From Pyrinomonadaceae bacterium (GTDB lineage: Bacteria; Acidobacteriota; Blastocatellia; Pyrinomonadales; Pyrinomonadaceae), in assembly GCA_019694395.1 (NCBI GenBank), contig JAIBCC010000010.1, positions 62,001-126,000 of the forward strand: a stretch of DNA of 64,000 nt, given 5' to 3'. Of the stretch, positions 25,206-34,498 are shown one piece after another. The notes below the pieces were generated by a model. It made no database searches. It was not told the DNA's origin and saw only the letters and a list, made by a program, of their open reading frames with translations. The position numbers and the translations under genes were made by a program. Each line of letters begins with the position of its first letter. Position 1 is the stretch's first letter.

Positions 25206-26288
25206 ATGAATGACAATAATTTGTCTATTGAAGACTCAGCGTCTAGATCAGGCAGTGAAAATCATAAAAAAAGAAAATTCAGATGGGCGAGTCTTCAGCC
25301 TTTTGCTATCCTTTTCGGAATTGCGCTATTGAGCGTAATCCTTTATTTAGTTGGGTTTAAGACGGTTGTTGAAACGATTTCAAGAGTCGGTTGGGGATTT
25401 TTAATAATTGTTTTTATTCATGGTGTGCGTCATTTGTTGCGGGCGTTTTGTTTTTATTTAGCTGCCCCAAGCGGAACAGGGAAATTTGGTGTTTGGGATG
25501 CGATGACAACTCGTCTAGCCGGAGAAACGGTCGGAGTTCTGACTTTTACGGGCGTAATGGCGAGCGAAACAACTAAAACCGCATTATTAAAAAAGAAATT
25601 AACCATAGCCGAAAGTCTGGCTACGATTGTGGTTGACAATATGACCTACGGTGTTTCGGTCATCATTTTTATTTTAAGCGGCGCATTTTTGATGTTTGAC
25701 GTTTTAGTTGGCGGACATCTGACACTCAAAATTGTTCTTGTTTTCATCATAATTTTGATGTTTGCGGGATTGATAAGTTTCATTTTGATGTGCGCTTATA
25801 AATTTAAGCCGATGACTTCGCTCTTAAAGCGGCAAGGACATAAAAAAGGCTTTCCAAAATTTATCAGCCGCAAGAAAAGCTACATTACCGAGCTTGAAAA
25901 TGATGTTTTGCATTATTACGAAAATCACCGCACTAAATTCTATCTATTGTTATTGATTAATTTATTAACTCATCTTTCCAGTGTGGTCGAAGTTTATTTG
26001 GTCTTTCAATTGTTGGGAGCAACGCCATTTATTACAACCTCGTATGTCATCGAATCTTTGACCAAAGTAGTTAATTTTATGTTCAGTTTTATCCCCGGAA
26101 ATTTAGGCGTTTCCGAAGGCGGGGCGGCAGTTATTTTTCTTTCGCTTGGCTATGCAAGCGCGACAGGCGTAGCTCTTGCACTGGTGCGGCGCGGTGCAGT
26201 TTTATTTTGGACATTTATCGGTTTATTGATTTTAATGGCTCGCGGATTAACCGGAGTTGTGAAGAAAGATAAAACGGAACCTGTGTAA
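25206..26288 (+). CDS. Lysylphosphatidylglycerol synthase TM-region / UPF0104 flippase-like membrane protein
   Basis: A 360-residue integral membrane protein with about 8 helices after a charged N-terminal tail of about 35 residues. GEAVGVLTFTG-type (here GETVGVLTFTGV) and the late SFIPGNLGVSEGG motif are characteristic of the LPG_synthase_TM/AglD family. Members flip lipid-linked sugars or lysyl-phosphatidylglycerol. No aminoacyltransferase domain is attached. It is divergent from the SCO lipoprotein gene. Confidence 0.85.
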   Translation: MNDNNLSIEDSASRSGSENHKKRKFRWASLQPFAILFGIALLSVILYLVGFKTVVETISRVGWGFLIIVFIHGVRHLLRAFCFYLAAPSGTGKFGVWDAMTTRLAGETVGVLTFTGVMASETTKTALLKKKLTIAESLATIVVDNMTYGVSVIIFILSGAFLMFDVLVGGHLTLKIVLVFIIILMFAGLISFILMCAYKFKPMTSLLKRQGHKKGFPKFISRKKSYITELENDVLHYYENHRTKFYLLLLINLLTHLSSVVEVYLVFQLLGATPFITTSYVIESLTKVVNFMFSFIPGNLGVSEGGAAVIFLSLGYASATGVALALVRRGAVLFWTFIGLLILMARGLTGVVKKDKTEPV

Positions 26289-26334
26289 TTTTTTCTTTAA
26301 GTCCGCTAATATGCAAAGTTTTTCATGTCTTATT

Positions 26335-26363
26335 TTTGCCTTTTTACTTTTTACTTTTTACTT
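26335..26363. repeat. TTTTTAC heptamer repeats (inverse of GTAAAAA)
   Basis: TTTGCC is followed by three perfect TTTTTAC units (26341-26361) in the 110-bp gap between two convergent genes. The first 14 bases are the reverse complement of AGTAAAAAGGCAAA seen at 22962 and 57038. Confidence 0.7.
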
Positions 26364-26398
26364 GAAACATTTGCGACTTTGCCTTGAAAATATCTTTA

Positions 26399-28888
26399 TC
26401 ACTTCGCCTTCAATTTATCATCATAAAAAATCTGATAAATTCGATAATTTGCCATTACTTTGTAAACATAATCTTTTGATTGCGTAAACAAAATTTCGGG
26501 AACATAGCGGTCAGGCGTATCGCTTTTTGAGCGTGCCAGCCAGCGAGTCATATTTTGTTCGCCGCCGTTGTAGCTGGCGGCAACCGCAGGGGCTTGATTT
26601 GGAAACATTTTGAAGAGATTGCCAAGGTATTGTGAACCGAACAAAATTGCCGTGGGTGGATTATAAAGTTCGTCCTGCTTGAAATCTTTTTTGCCAAGTT
26701 CAGCCGCAATTTTGTTGGAAGTATCGGAAATGAACTGCATCAAACCGCGAGCCGCTGCCACCGATTTAACATCAGCCCGATAACGCGATTCCTGACGCAT
26801 GATCGAAAGCGCAAAACGCGGATCAACATTGCGTTCCGGTGAAAATTTGAGCAGGGAATCGGCGTATGGGGTTGGATAAAGCAATTCGATTTGGTCGCGC
26901 GGCATCAGTTCTATCTGATAATCGGCAGGAACATTTTTCCAGAGCGGTTCGATGTAGCCAATCGCCCGGTTTGCCATATCGCCGCGTTTGTAAAAGGTCG
27001 CCAAAGTATAAGCAACATCAGGCGGAAAATCGCTCAGAGCATTAGAAATTTTACCCAATTTTTCCCGCAAAGCCGTTTCTAATTCAGGAGTTCCTTCGTC
27101 ATAAAGTTTCAAAAATAACAGTTCATCCGCCAAACTCTGATGTGAATAAGTCGGAGCGAGTGCTTTGTCTTTAACTAGATCCTTGCGTCCGAATTCCTGT
27201 AATTTTCCGTTCGGAATTTTTTGATACGGAGATAAAAGCGCGTAAGTCTTTTTAACGGTTTCAAGCAGTTTAGAGCGAACATTCTCGTCATTGGTCAGAC
27301 GCAAGGCGCTCTGTGCCGATTGGCGGACAGATTCAGCATTTTGCTGCGTGACAGTCAGTTGAGCCACACTAAAAAACGAACTGAATTTCGGCGTAATAAA
27401 TGAAGCTGATTTTTCGTCTGCGGCTAATGCTTTCAGTCTTTCAGTCGCTCGCCAGCCATAGTATTCGGCGCGTCCGTCTGGAATTGCCAGATAACCGTCA
27501 ATCGCTTCGTTGTAGCGTTCAAGTTTTTCCAAAGTATAGGCGCGTAAATAGGCTACTTCGTTTTTATTTGTTCCGCCGGGAACTTTTGTGCCGCCTAAAT
27601 CGCTAAAATTCTGCAATTCATTTAAATCATTTAGCGCATTTGCCCAATTGTTTTCGGCAATATTGATACGGGCTTGAGCAAAAACCGCTAACGCTTCGGC
27701 TAAATCACCTTTAAATGCGTCACGGGTTTTTTGTGTCCATTTCAGCGCATCTGATGATTCGCCCAAATCGCGTTCAATGTCCACAATATTCAAATAAGCA
27801 CGTTCCAAAGTATCGGATTCGGGAAATTGTTGAATAAATCTTTGATAGCGCGACATTGCTTCTTTGGGTTTATTGATTCTGGAATAAGCCGAAGCCGATT
27901 GGCTCAAAGCATTTTCTGCCAGCGGATTGGTGGGGAATTCGGAATTAGTGCGCTCAAACCATTTAACCGCTTCGTTATACGAGCCTTCGAGCGCGTAACC
28001 GCGACCAATCGAATAAAGCGCATCCGGCACATTGGGCGATTGTGGATATTGTTCGATAATCGCCTGATAATGCAGACGCGCAAAGGCAAAATTGCGGTTG
28101 AACTGATAGATCAGAGCGCGGCGAAAATGTTCGTTATCAGCAATATTCGGCGCAATTTTTCCAAACGCACCCGCATCGCTGTCGAGCATATCCAAACCTT
28201 TTGCCGCTTCTAAAGCAAAATCATCTGGCTGTGTCGCATTCGGCAAAGTTGTAACGAGTTTATTAAAAATTTCGCGGGCTTCGTTAGTTTTTTTTAGTTG
28301 TAAAAAAGCATTGCCGAGCAACACCAGATTTTCACGGGTTCGCGCATCATTGGCAGTTAAATTTCCAAAAATTGTCGGAGTTGGATTGGTTGAAGTATTT
28401 GAAACCGTTCCGTTTACAAAACTCGGAGTTCCTTGCAAAAAGGAAATCGCGGTTTCATAACTTTTACTTTCAAAATATGAACGCGACATTCGATTATAAG
28501 CGGCTTGGGCGATTAAACTGTTTGGCGCAGAGGTTATAATTTGCTGTAAAAATGTGCGTTCCAACATTAAATTTCCGCTGGAACGGGCAATTTGCGAAAG
28601 ATGCCAAAGCGCATATTCGGTCAAAATCGAATTTCGTTTAACCACCGATTGATATTTGGACATTGCCAATGCAAAATCGCCGCGTTTTTCCGCCATTCGC
28701 GCCAAAAGATAATCGTAATTATTGTTGGCAAAGACTTTTTTATCTGATTTTTCGAGGTTTTTTAATTCGGTAATGGCAGACTGATAATCACGATTTTCAA
28801 CTGCCTGATTTATTTTTTGCCGAAAATCCTGCGCGAAGATTTGAAAAGAAAAGATAAAAAATAGCGGAACTAAGTAAATTTTTTTCAT
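26399..28888 (-). CDS. Large soluble lytic murein transglycosylase with TPR-like repeats
   Basis: An 829-residue exported enzyme. A signal peptide (residues 1-19, ending FAQ) is followed by about 600 residues of TPR/superhelical repeats, with typical pairs such as DALYSIGRGYALEGSYNEAVKWFERT. The C-terminal SLT domain has the catalytic Glu700 in MRQESRYR, RGLMQFI, and AASYNGGEQNMTRW. It is the Slt70-type architecture with an enlarged repeat region. ATG 28888 is used because it starts directly at the signal peptide. It is divergent from folD. Confidence 0.9.
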   Translation of the reverse strand: MKKIYLVPLFFIFSFQIFAQDFRQKINQAVENRDYQSAITELKNLEKSDKKVFANNNYDYLLARMAEKRGDFALAMSKYQSVVKRNSILTEYALWHLSQIARSSGNLMLERTFLQQIITSAPNSLIAQAAYNRMSRSYFESKSYETAISFLQGTPSFVNGTVSNTSTNPTPTIFGNLTANDARTRENLVLLGNAFLQLKKTNEAREIFNKLVTTLPNATQPDDFALEAAKGLDMLDSDAGAFGKIAPNIADNEHFRRALIYQFNRNFAFARLHYQAIIEQYPQSPNVPDALYSIGRGYALEGSYNEAVKWFERTNSEFPTNPLAENALSQSASAYSRINKPKEAMSRYQRFIQQFPESDTLERAYLNIVDIERDLGESSDALKWTQKTRDAFKGDLAEALAVFAQARINIAENNWANALNDLNELQNFSDLGGTKVPGGTNKNEVAYLRAYTLEKLERYNEAIDGYLAIPDGRAEYYGWRATERLKALAADEKSASFITPKFSSFFSVAQLTVTQQNAESVRQSAQSALRLTNDENVRSKLLETVKKTYALLSPYQKIPNGKLQEFGRKDLVKDKALAPTYSHQSLADELLFLKLYDEGTPELETALREKLGKISNALSDFPPDVAYTLATFYKRGDMANRAIGYIEPLWKNVPADYQIELMPRDQIELLYPTPYADSLLKFSPERNVDPRFALSIMRQESRYRADVKSVAAARGLMQFISDTSNKIAAELGKKDFKQDELYNPPTAILFGSQYLGNLFKMFPNQAPAVAASYNGGEQNMTRWLARSKSDTPDRYVPEILFTQSKDYVYKVMANYRIYQIFYDDKLKAK

Positions 28889-28964
28889 ATATTCAGATTT
28901 TGCCGAAGAGCGCAAAATCATTGTAACCTAAAGACGAAAAAAGTTTGATTGAGGTTTGCCAATA

Positions 28965-29903
28965 ATGAGTGAAAATCAGGTGAAAATTTTAAGCGGTGCG
29001 CCAATCGCCGAAGCCATCAAAAAAGAAGTTGCCGCAGAGGTAAAAAGTTTAAGTGAAAATCACGGATTTTGTCCGTGTCTCGCGGTCGTGCGGGTCGGAG
29101 AAGATCCTGCTTCTGCCGTTTATGTCGGTAATAAAGTTAAGACTTCTCAGGAACTCGGTTTGATTTCCGAACACCATCATTTATCGGCGGAAACAACGCA
29201 GGATGAATTACTTAAAGTCGTAAATGATTTGAATGAGCGTGATGATGTTGACGGAATTTTGGTGCAGTTGCCGCTGCCGAAACAGATCGATGACAAAGTA
29301 ATTTTAGAAGCGATCAATCCCGAAAAAGATGTGGACGGATTTCATCCGATTAATGTCGGGCGGCTGGCTTCGGGGCAAAAATCCCTTGTTCCCTGCACAC
29401 CTGCCGGAGTTATCGAAATTCTGAAACGCTATGAGATTGAGATCAAAGGCAAGCATGCAGTTATTGTCGGGCGCAGCAATATTGTCGGAAAACCGATGGC
29501 GCAGCTTCTTTTACAAAATGATGCTACCGTCACGATTTGCCATTCGCGCACGACCAATTTGCCTGCCGTTACTTCGCAAGCCGATATTTTGGTAGCAGCC
29601 ATCGGACGTGCCGGATTTATTCGCGGTGAACATATCGGAAATGGTGCGGTCGTGGTTGATGTCGGAATCAACAACGTTTCCGATGTTGATTTTGCTCACG
29701 AATTATTCGGCGAAGATGAACTCGAAAAACGCCTTGCCGTGATCGAAAAACGTGGTTCGACTTTGGTCGGTGATGTCAATCCAAAAGAGGCTAAAGCCAA
29801 AGCCTCAGCCTTTACTCCCGTTCCGGGCGGAGTGGGTTTGCTGACGATTGCCATGCTGATGAAAAACACCGTTGATGCCGCGAAAATGCGGAGAAAGATT
29901 TGA
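28965..29903 (+). CDS. folD: Bifunctional methylenetetrahydrofolate dehydrogenase/methenyltetrahydrofolate cyclohydrolase
   Basis: A 312-residue cytoplasmic enzyme of one-carbon metabolism. YVGNKVK gives the catalytic Tyr/Lys, GILVQLPLP and PCTPAGVIE are signatures, and GRSNIVGKPMAQLLL is the NADP-binding loop. GGVGLLTIAMLM closes the fold. About 25 extra residues lie between VGINNV and GDVNP compared with typical FolD (around 280-290 residues). ATG 28965 has GAGG 10 bases upstream; TTG 28956 is too close to it. Confidence 0.95.
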   Translation: MSENQVKILSGAPIAEAIKKEVAAEVKSLSENHGFCPCLAVVRVGEDPASAVYVGNKVKTSQELGLISEHHHLSAETTQDELLKVVNDLNERDDVDGILVQLPLPKQIDDKVILEAINPEKDVDGFHPINVGRLASGQKSLVPCTPAGVIEILKRYEIEIKGKHAVIVGRSNIVGKPMAQLLLQNDATVTICHSRTTNLPAVTSQADILVAAIGRAGFIRGEHIGNGAVVVDVGINNVSDVDFAHELFGEDELEKRLAVIEKRGSTLVGDVNPKEAKAKASAFTPVPGGVGLLTIAMLMKNTVDAAKMRRKI

Positions 29904-29907
29904 GATG

Positions 29908-29916
29908 TGCTATAAT
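29908..29916 (+). promoter_or_regulatory. Extended -10 promoter before the HNH module
   Basis: TGCTATAAT (29908-29916) is an extended -10 with a perfect TATAAT. It lies 16 bases before the GTG at 29933 and just after the folD stop. No -35 is evident. The same nonamer occurs at 57735. Confidence 0.55.
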
Positions 29917-29932
29917 TTTCGAGGTTTAAAAA

Positions 29933-30319
29933 GTGAAAGTTATGGAAGTAACGCTTAATTTACCTGACAATATTTACCGAAGTTTTCAGCAATTAGCCGA
30001 AAAAACAAGTCGGCGGATTGATGAGGTAATTACTGAGAAAATTCAGTCGGAATATGTTCCTGACAAAGAATTACAACATTTGGAAACTTGGTCGGATGAA
30101 GATATTTTAGCTTTGGCAAACCTGAAATTACCCAAGGCTCAAGCTGACCGAATGAGCAAATTGCTTGATTTACAACAGCGCGGCACAATTAAAAGTGCTG
30201 AAAAACGCGAACTTGAGGTTTATACCGAACTTTATCAGATAGCCACTCTTCACAAAGCACAAGGTTGTCTGGAAGCTGTCCAACGTGGCTTAATCAAAAC
30301 CCCCGCCGATTTGAAATGA
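29933..30319 (+). CDS. Antitoxin-like small protein paired with HNH nuclease
   Basis: A 128-residue soluble protein. Residues about 4-40 (VTLNLPDNIYRSFQQLAEKTSRRIDEVITEKI) resemble ribbon-helix-helix-type N-termini of antitoxins. The rest is helical and acidic (SDEDILALANLKLP, EVYTELYQIATLHKAQ). GAGG lies 8 bases before GTG 29933, which favours it over ATG 29942. Its TGA overlaps the HNH start as ATGA, indicating tight coupling. I recall comparable pairs with HNH genes in cyanobacteria, without an assigned function. Confidence 0.65.
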   Translation: MKVMEVTLNLPDNIYRSFQQLAEKTSRRIDEVITEKIQSEYVPDKELQHLETWSDEDILALANLKLPKAQADRMSKLLDLQQRGTIKSAEKRELEVYTELYQIATLHKAQGCLEAVQRGLIKTPADLK

Positions 30320-30738
30320 GTAAAATCTCAGATGAATTACGACAGAAGGTTGCAAAAACTGCAAAATATCGCTGTGGTTATTGCCTGATGCCGCAGAGCA
30401 TAATTCCAATGCTATTGGAAATTGAGCATATTTTAGCACAAGCCAAAGGCGGCACAGACGATGAAAGTAATTTATGGCTTGCTTGTGGGGCTTGCAATAG
30501 CCATAAACACGCAAAAACTCACGGCTTTGATGTTTCTACAAATCAAGAAGTCAAATTATTTAATCCGCGTCTGCAAATTTGGGAGGAACATTTTGAATTT
30601 AATTCGAGAACAGGTGAAATTATCGGCAAAACTGTTTGTGGACGTGCAACGGTTGAGGCATTGCGAATGAACGAAGAACAAGCAGTTAAAGCCAGAATAA
30701 TTTGGGTAATTGCCGGTTGGTATCCGCCAAAAGATTAA
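30316..30738 (+). CDS. HNH endonuclease family protein
   Basis: A 140-residue HNH nuclease. Cys20 and Cys23 (YRCGYC) and Cys57 and Cys60 (CGACN) form the zinc site. Glu36-His38 in LEIEHILAQAKGG is the catalytic start of the HNH motif, with Asn61 and His63 following. The gene shares an ATGA overlap with the antitoxin-like gene. Possible roles are defence, mobile-element homing or toxin; no recombinase or methylase is nearby. The fold assignment is firm and the biological role is open. Confidence 0.85.
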   Translation: MSKISDELRQKVAKTAKYRCGYCLMPQSIIPMLLEIEHILAQAKGGTDDESNLWLACGACNSHKHAKTHGFDVSTNQEVKLFNPRLQIWEEHFEFNSRTGEIIGKTVCGRATVEALRMNEEQAVKARIIWVIAGWYPPKD

Positions 30739-30827
30739 CAAAAAATATTGATTTAATTACAGGAAAAAATTAACATCACTTACGTCACAAGAAGTTTTCC
30801 TAATCCCATTTCAGAACAGCGGCGTAA

Positions 30828-32831
30828 ATGTTGGAAAAAAATAAAAAGGTTGGCGATTACATTCTGGTAGAGAGATTGGGTTCAGGCGGTTTCGGCGAAG
30901 TTTGGAAAGCCGAAAAACGCACGGCTCTTTCTATCAGTTATTTTGCCCTGAAGTTTTTTCGTCCGAATGAAGATGAAAAAATTGATTTGAAAAGCGTCAG
31001 AAAAGAAGTTGAAACCTGGCAAACTCTAAGCGGATTACCGAATGTTATTTCGGTCATCGAAGCCAATATTTTTGAAAATTATGTCTATATCGTTAGCGAT
31101 TTTGCCGAGGGCGGTTCGTTAGAAAGCTGGCTTAAAGAAAACGGCGGCAAAGCAAATTCGGTCGAGGAAGCCGTCAAAATTACCCGTCAGATTCTGCACG
31201 GATTAGAGGGAATGCACCGTGCCGGATTTGTTCATCGTGACTTAAAACCTGCCAATATTTTAATCAAAAAAGGCGTAGTTTATCTGGCTGATTTCGGATT
31301 GTCGAGAGCAATGACCTCCAATTCGCAAGCAACTTCGGCAGTTGGAACTATCGGATTTATGCCTCCCGAAGCTTTTTCTAAAAAGCCGACCGTTTCAATT
31401 CACACCGATATTTGGGCAACCGGCGTAATTTTGCACAGATTATTGACGGGAGAAATGCCTTTTCCGCAGGACGAAATTCCATCGCTGATAACCGCAATTT
31501 TGATGGAAGAACCTGAGTCTTTGCCGGAATCTGTTCCAAAAGAATTTCACGCAATTATTAAAAAGGCTTTGCAGAAAAATCGTGAAGACCGTTTTCAATG
31601 GGCGGGGGAAATGAACGATGCTCTGCGTGATGCTTTAACTCCAAAGGAGATTCCAACAGTTCAAATTCCTAAACCAAGTTTGGAGAAAACGGTTAAGTTA
31701 GAAATCGGGGCGACTCAGCCAAGTCCCGAACCAACTAAAGAATCGGAAACTAAGCAAAATGAACAGACCTTAAAATTACCGGAAAATAGATCGCAATTGA
31801 CTATTGCTGGACAAATTCAACCCCAACCCGCTCAAATCAATAAACTCAGGCGCGAAGTCGTAAAAATCCCTCCGACAATTCCTAACAGAAATATTACTGC
31901 CAAAAATAACACCGGAATTGGCTTAAACAAAAAGATCGGACTTGGTGCCGCGGCATTGGTTTTAGTCGGAGTGATCGCCGTGGTTGGCTATAACTGGAAC
32001 GGATTGTCACTGATGGGAATTAGTAATTCAAACAAATCCTTGGAAAACAATGCAGTAAAGAAAAATGTTACCGCAACTCCTTCAAATCTTCCGAACGCTT
32101 TCAAAAATCAGATCGGGATGGAGTTCGTTAAAATCCCGCCGGGAAAATTTTTAATGGGATCCTTGGAAGATGAATGGCAGCGGGATAAAAACGAATCGCC
32201 GCAGCACGAAGTTATTATTGACTACGAATTTTATTTGGGTAAATACGAAGTAACTCAGGAAGAATATCAAAAAGTCACGGGAACTAATCCCTCTAATTTC
32301 AGGGATTGTCCGCACTGTCCGGTAGAACTGATTAGTTGGAATGATGCCAAAGATTTTATAGCTAAATTAAATGGTCAGAATGATGGTTATGAATATCGTT
32401 TGCCGAGCGAAGCGGAATGGGAATATGCGGCACGCGGCGGAACTACAACTCTGGTTGGGGTTGGAGACGGAACCGATCTATCCTCGGCTCAGGCAAATTT
32501 TGACGGTAATCATCCGCTGAGAAATGCGCCAAAAGGAAAGTATTTACAGAGGACAAATATTGTTGGCAGTTATCAGCCGAATGCCTTTGGTCTATATGAT
32601 ATGCACGGGAATGTTTGGGAGTGGTGCGAGGATATTTACCAAAATACTTATGAAGGCTTAAGCGCAGACGGTTCTGCCAATGAGAAACCAAATGATTTAA
32701 ATTTAAGAGTAGTGCGCGGCGGCGGTTGGGTAAATGTTGGAGCCGGAATGCGTTCTGCTGTCCGCTCAGGTTCTCTACCAACTAATCGTTTAAATTTTAA
32801 TGGTTTACGGGTGGTTGCAAAATTGAAATGA
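30828..32831 (+). CDS. Serine/threonine protein kinase with C-terminal FGE-sulfatase (SUMF1-like) domain
   Basis: A 667-residue transmembrane kinase. The Hanks-type kinase has GSGGFG (18-23), the ATP-binding Lys42, HRDLKPAN (136-143) and DFG (155-157). A Pro/Gln-rich linker leads to a membrane helix near residues 370-390. The external part, from about 425 (GMEFVKIPPGKFLMGS) to the end, is a formylglycine-generating-enzyme-type domain with YEVTQEEY, PSEAEWEYAARGG and GNVWEWCED. Such domains may act as sensors rather than enzymes. The FHA protein gene follows 78 bp downstream. Confidence 0.92.
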   Translation: MLEKNKKVGDYILVERLGSGGFGEVWKAEKRTALSISYFALKFFRPNEDEKIDLKSVRKEVETWQTLSGLPNVISVIEANIFENYVYIVSDFAEGGSLESWLKENGGKANSVEEAVKITRQILHGLEGMHRAGFVHRDLKPANILIKKGVVYLADFGLSRAMTSNSQATSAVGTIGFMPPEAFSKKPTVSIHTDIWATGVILHRLLTGEMPFPQDEIPSLITAILMEEPESLPESVPKEFHAIIKKALQKNREDRFQWAGEMNDALRDALTPKEIPTVQIPKPSLEKTVKLEIGATQPSPEPTKESETKQNEQTLKLPENRSQLTIAGQIQPQPAQINKLRREVVKIPPTIPNRNITAKNNTGIGLNKKIGLGAAALVLVGVIAVVGYNWNGLSLMGISNSNKSLENNAVKKNVTATPSNLPNAFKNQIGMEFVKIPPGKFLMGSLEDEWQRDKNESPQHEVIIDYEFYLGKYEVTQEEYQKVTGTNPSNFRDCPHCPVELISWNDAKDFIAKLNGQNDGYEYRLPSEAEWEYAARGGTTTLVGVGDGTDLSSAQANFDGNHPLRNAPKGKYLQRTNIVGSYQPNAFGLYDMHGNVWEWCEDIYQNTYEGLSADGSANEKPNDLNLRVVRGGGWVNVGAGMRSAVRSGSLPTNRLNFNGLRVVAKLK

Positions 32832-32909
32832 GTAACGACAAAATTTCGCAAACGTATTTCCTTAAAATGAGATATTATTTTGAAAAAAACAAAACAGAGG
32901 CAAAGGTAA

Positions 32910-33881
32910 ATGGCAAATTGGAAAGACAACCTTGATAAATTGCGAAGATGGATTGACAGCGACGCAAAAGACGAAACACCCGGACAAATTATCAAAGCTC
33001 ACGAAAATAAATCCGAATCCGAATTATTCCTGCAAAAATTATTAAATTCGGTTGAAGGATTGTTAAAACAGGAAATAATCCGCATTCCAAACACTAACAA
33101 AGCGTATGTGCCGGAAAAATTTCTGGTGTATATCAGTTCCGATGCCGATAAAAACCTGCGCGATGATAAACGAAGATTCTTTGAGCAAAGTTTGACTGCA
33201 CTGATTCTGGAACGAGCTAAGGAATTAGCCGGACGGCTTGAACTTACTTCTAAAAAACTGGGCGTTGAAATTTTAGTAAATGCCGTTCTGGAAAGTGACG
33301 AGGTTGAGGTGAAAATTGGTTCGGACAATCAGGAAATCAGAGATAAAACGATTCAATTTGTTCTCCATAACGAAAAGATCAAATTAGATAAAACCGTTGA
33401 TTTAGGCGGAATTGACGATGAAAAAACAGACTATAATCCGGTAGAAAAATCGCCTGTGGCTGATAAATCGGCTGATTTTGCGAATCGTATTAATCAAACC
33501 ATTGACGATTTAGGAACGGTTGATGATCTGGGAACAGTTGATGATTTGGAAGATTTTGTCGGGATTCTTTTTCGGGTAGAAATCTGGCACGAAGGCAAAA
33601 AGATCAATGAAATTCCAATCGTCAAAAAACAAGTCACCATCGGACGCGACGATGCAGAAAAAATTGCCAATTTGCGGCTGCCGACCGACAACCGCAAGAT
33701 CAGCCGCACTCACGCCGAATTACGTTTGGAAGACAATGGAGAAATTTGGGTGACAGCCAACCACAAAAATCCGACTATCGTTTCCGGTAAACCGATTCGT
33801 AACGGCGAATGGGCAAAAGTCGGTGCAGACGGCGAAATTCAGATTTACGATTTCACAATTAAAATAAAATTTACCAAATAA
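32910..33881 (+). CDS. FHA-domain protein with DUF3662-like N-terminal domain (FhaA-like)
   Basis: A 323-residue cytoplasmic protein. Residues 1 to about 130 match the DUF3662 domain found before FHA in actinobacterial FhaA. The FHA domain (about 215-323) has VTIGRDDAEK, KISRTHAELRLE and the C-terminal strands, and binds phosphothreonine. The linker has a duplicated 18-bp unit (33507-33542) encoding DLGTVD twice. It follows the Ser/Thr kinase gene and is probably its substrate or reader. coaE starts 2 bp after its stop. Confidence 0.88.
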   Translation: MANWKDNLDKLRRWIDSDAKDETPGQIIKAHENKSESELFLQKLLNSVEGLLKQEIIRIPNTNKAYVPEKFLVYISSDADKNLRDDKRRFFEQSLTALILERAKELAGRLELTSKKLGVEILVNAVLESDEVEVKIGSDNQEIRDKTIQFVLHNEKIKLDKTVDLGGIDDEKTDYNPVEKSPVADKSADFANRINQTIDDLGTVDDLGTVDDLEDFVGILFRVEIWHEGKKINEIPIVKKQVTIGRDDAEKIANLRLPTDNRKISRTHAELRLEDNGEIWVTANHKNPTIVSGKPIRNGEWAKVGADGEIQIYDFTIKIKFTK

Positions 33882-33883
33882 AG

Positions 33884-34498
33884 ATGCTCAAAATTGGTTT
33901 AACAGGTTCAATCGCGGTCGGCAAATCTTACGTTTGTGAAATTTTACGCGAGCTTGGCGCATTTGTTTTGGATGCTGACCACACCGCGCGAGAAGTTGTT
34001 GAGCCAAATACCAAAGGATGGGGTTTAATTGTTGAAAATTTTGGTGAAAGCATTCTACAATTAGATAAACAAATAGATCGAGCCAAATTGGGCGCAATTG
34101 TCTTTGCCGATGAAGCAAAACGACAACTATTGAACTCAATTGTGCATCCTTTAGTTTTTGAGGCGCAAAATATTTGGTTAGCCGAGAAAGAAATTGAAAA
34201 TCCAAATGGCATTGCCATAATTGACGCGGCATTGATGATCGAATCGGGCGGTTACAAACGGTTTCAAAAACTAATCGTCGTTTGGTGCAAACCGGAAATT
34301 CAATTGGAAAGATTGATGACGCGCAATAATTTGAGCGAAGAAGAAGCCTTAAAAAGAATCAAAGCTCAAATGCCGCAGGAAGAAAAAAAACGTTTTGCGG
34401 ATTATACTATTGATACTTCTGCCGGATTTGAATCGGCAAAGGCAAATACTATTGAAGTTTACGGGCAATTACAACTTTTAAGTAATATAGAAAAATGA
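33884..34498 (+). CDS. coaE: Dephospho-CoA kinase
   Basis: A 204-residue P-loop kinase for the last step of CoA synthesis. GLTGSIAVGKSYV is the Walker A loop, LDADHTAREVV the CoA-binding Asp motif, and RLMTRNNLSEEEALKRI the lid. Length is normal for the family. Its TGA overlaps the following start as ATGA. Confidence 0.95.
   Translation: MLKIGLTGSIAVGKSYVCEILRELGAFVLDADHTAREVVEPNTKGWGLIVENFGESILQLDKQIDRAKLGAIVFADEAKRQLLNSIVHPLVFEAQNIWLAEKEIENPNGIAIIDAALMIESGGYKRFQKLIVVWCKPEIQLERLMTRNNLSEEEALKRIKAQMPQEEKKRFADYTIDTSAGFESAKANTIEVYGQLQLLSNIEK

Noticed and set aside
27827-28213. A 128-residue + strand frame inside the large Slt gene
   Set aside because: Antisense to the TPR region, no domain signature; the minus-strand gene explains the sequence.
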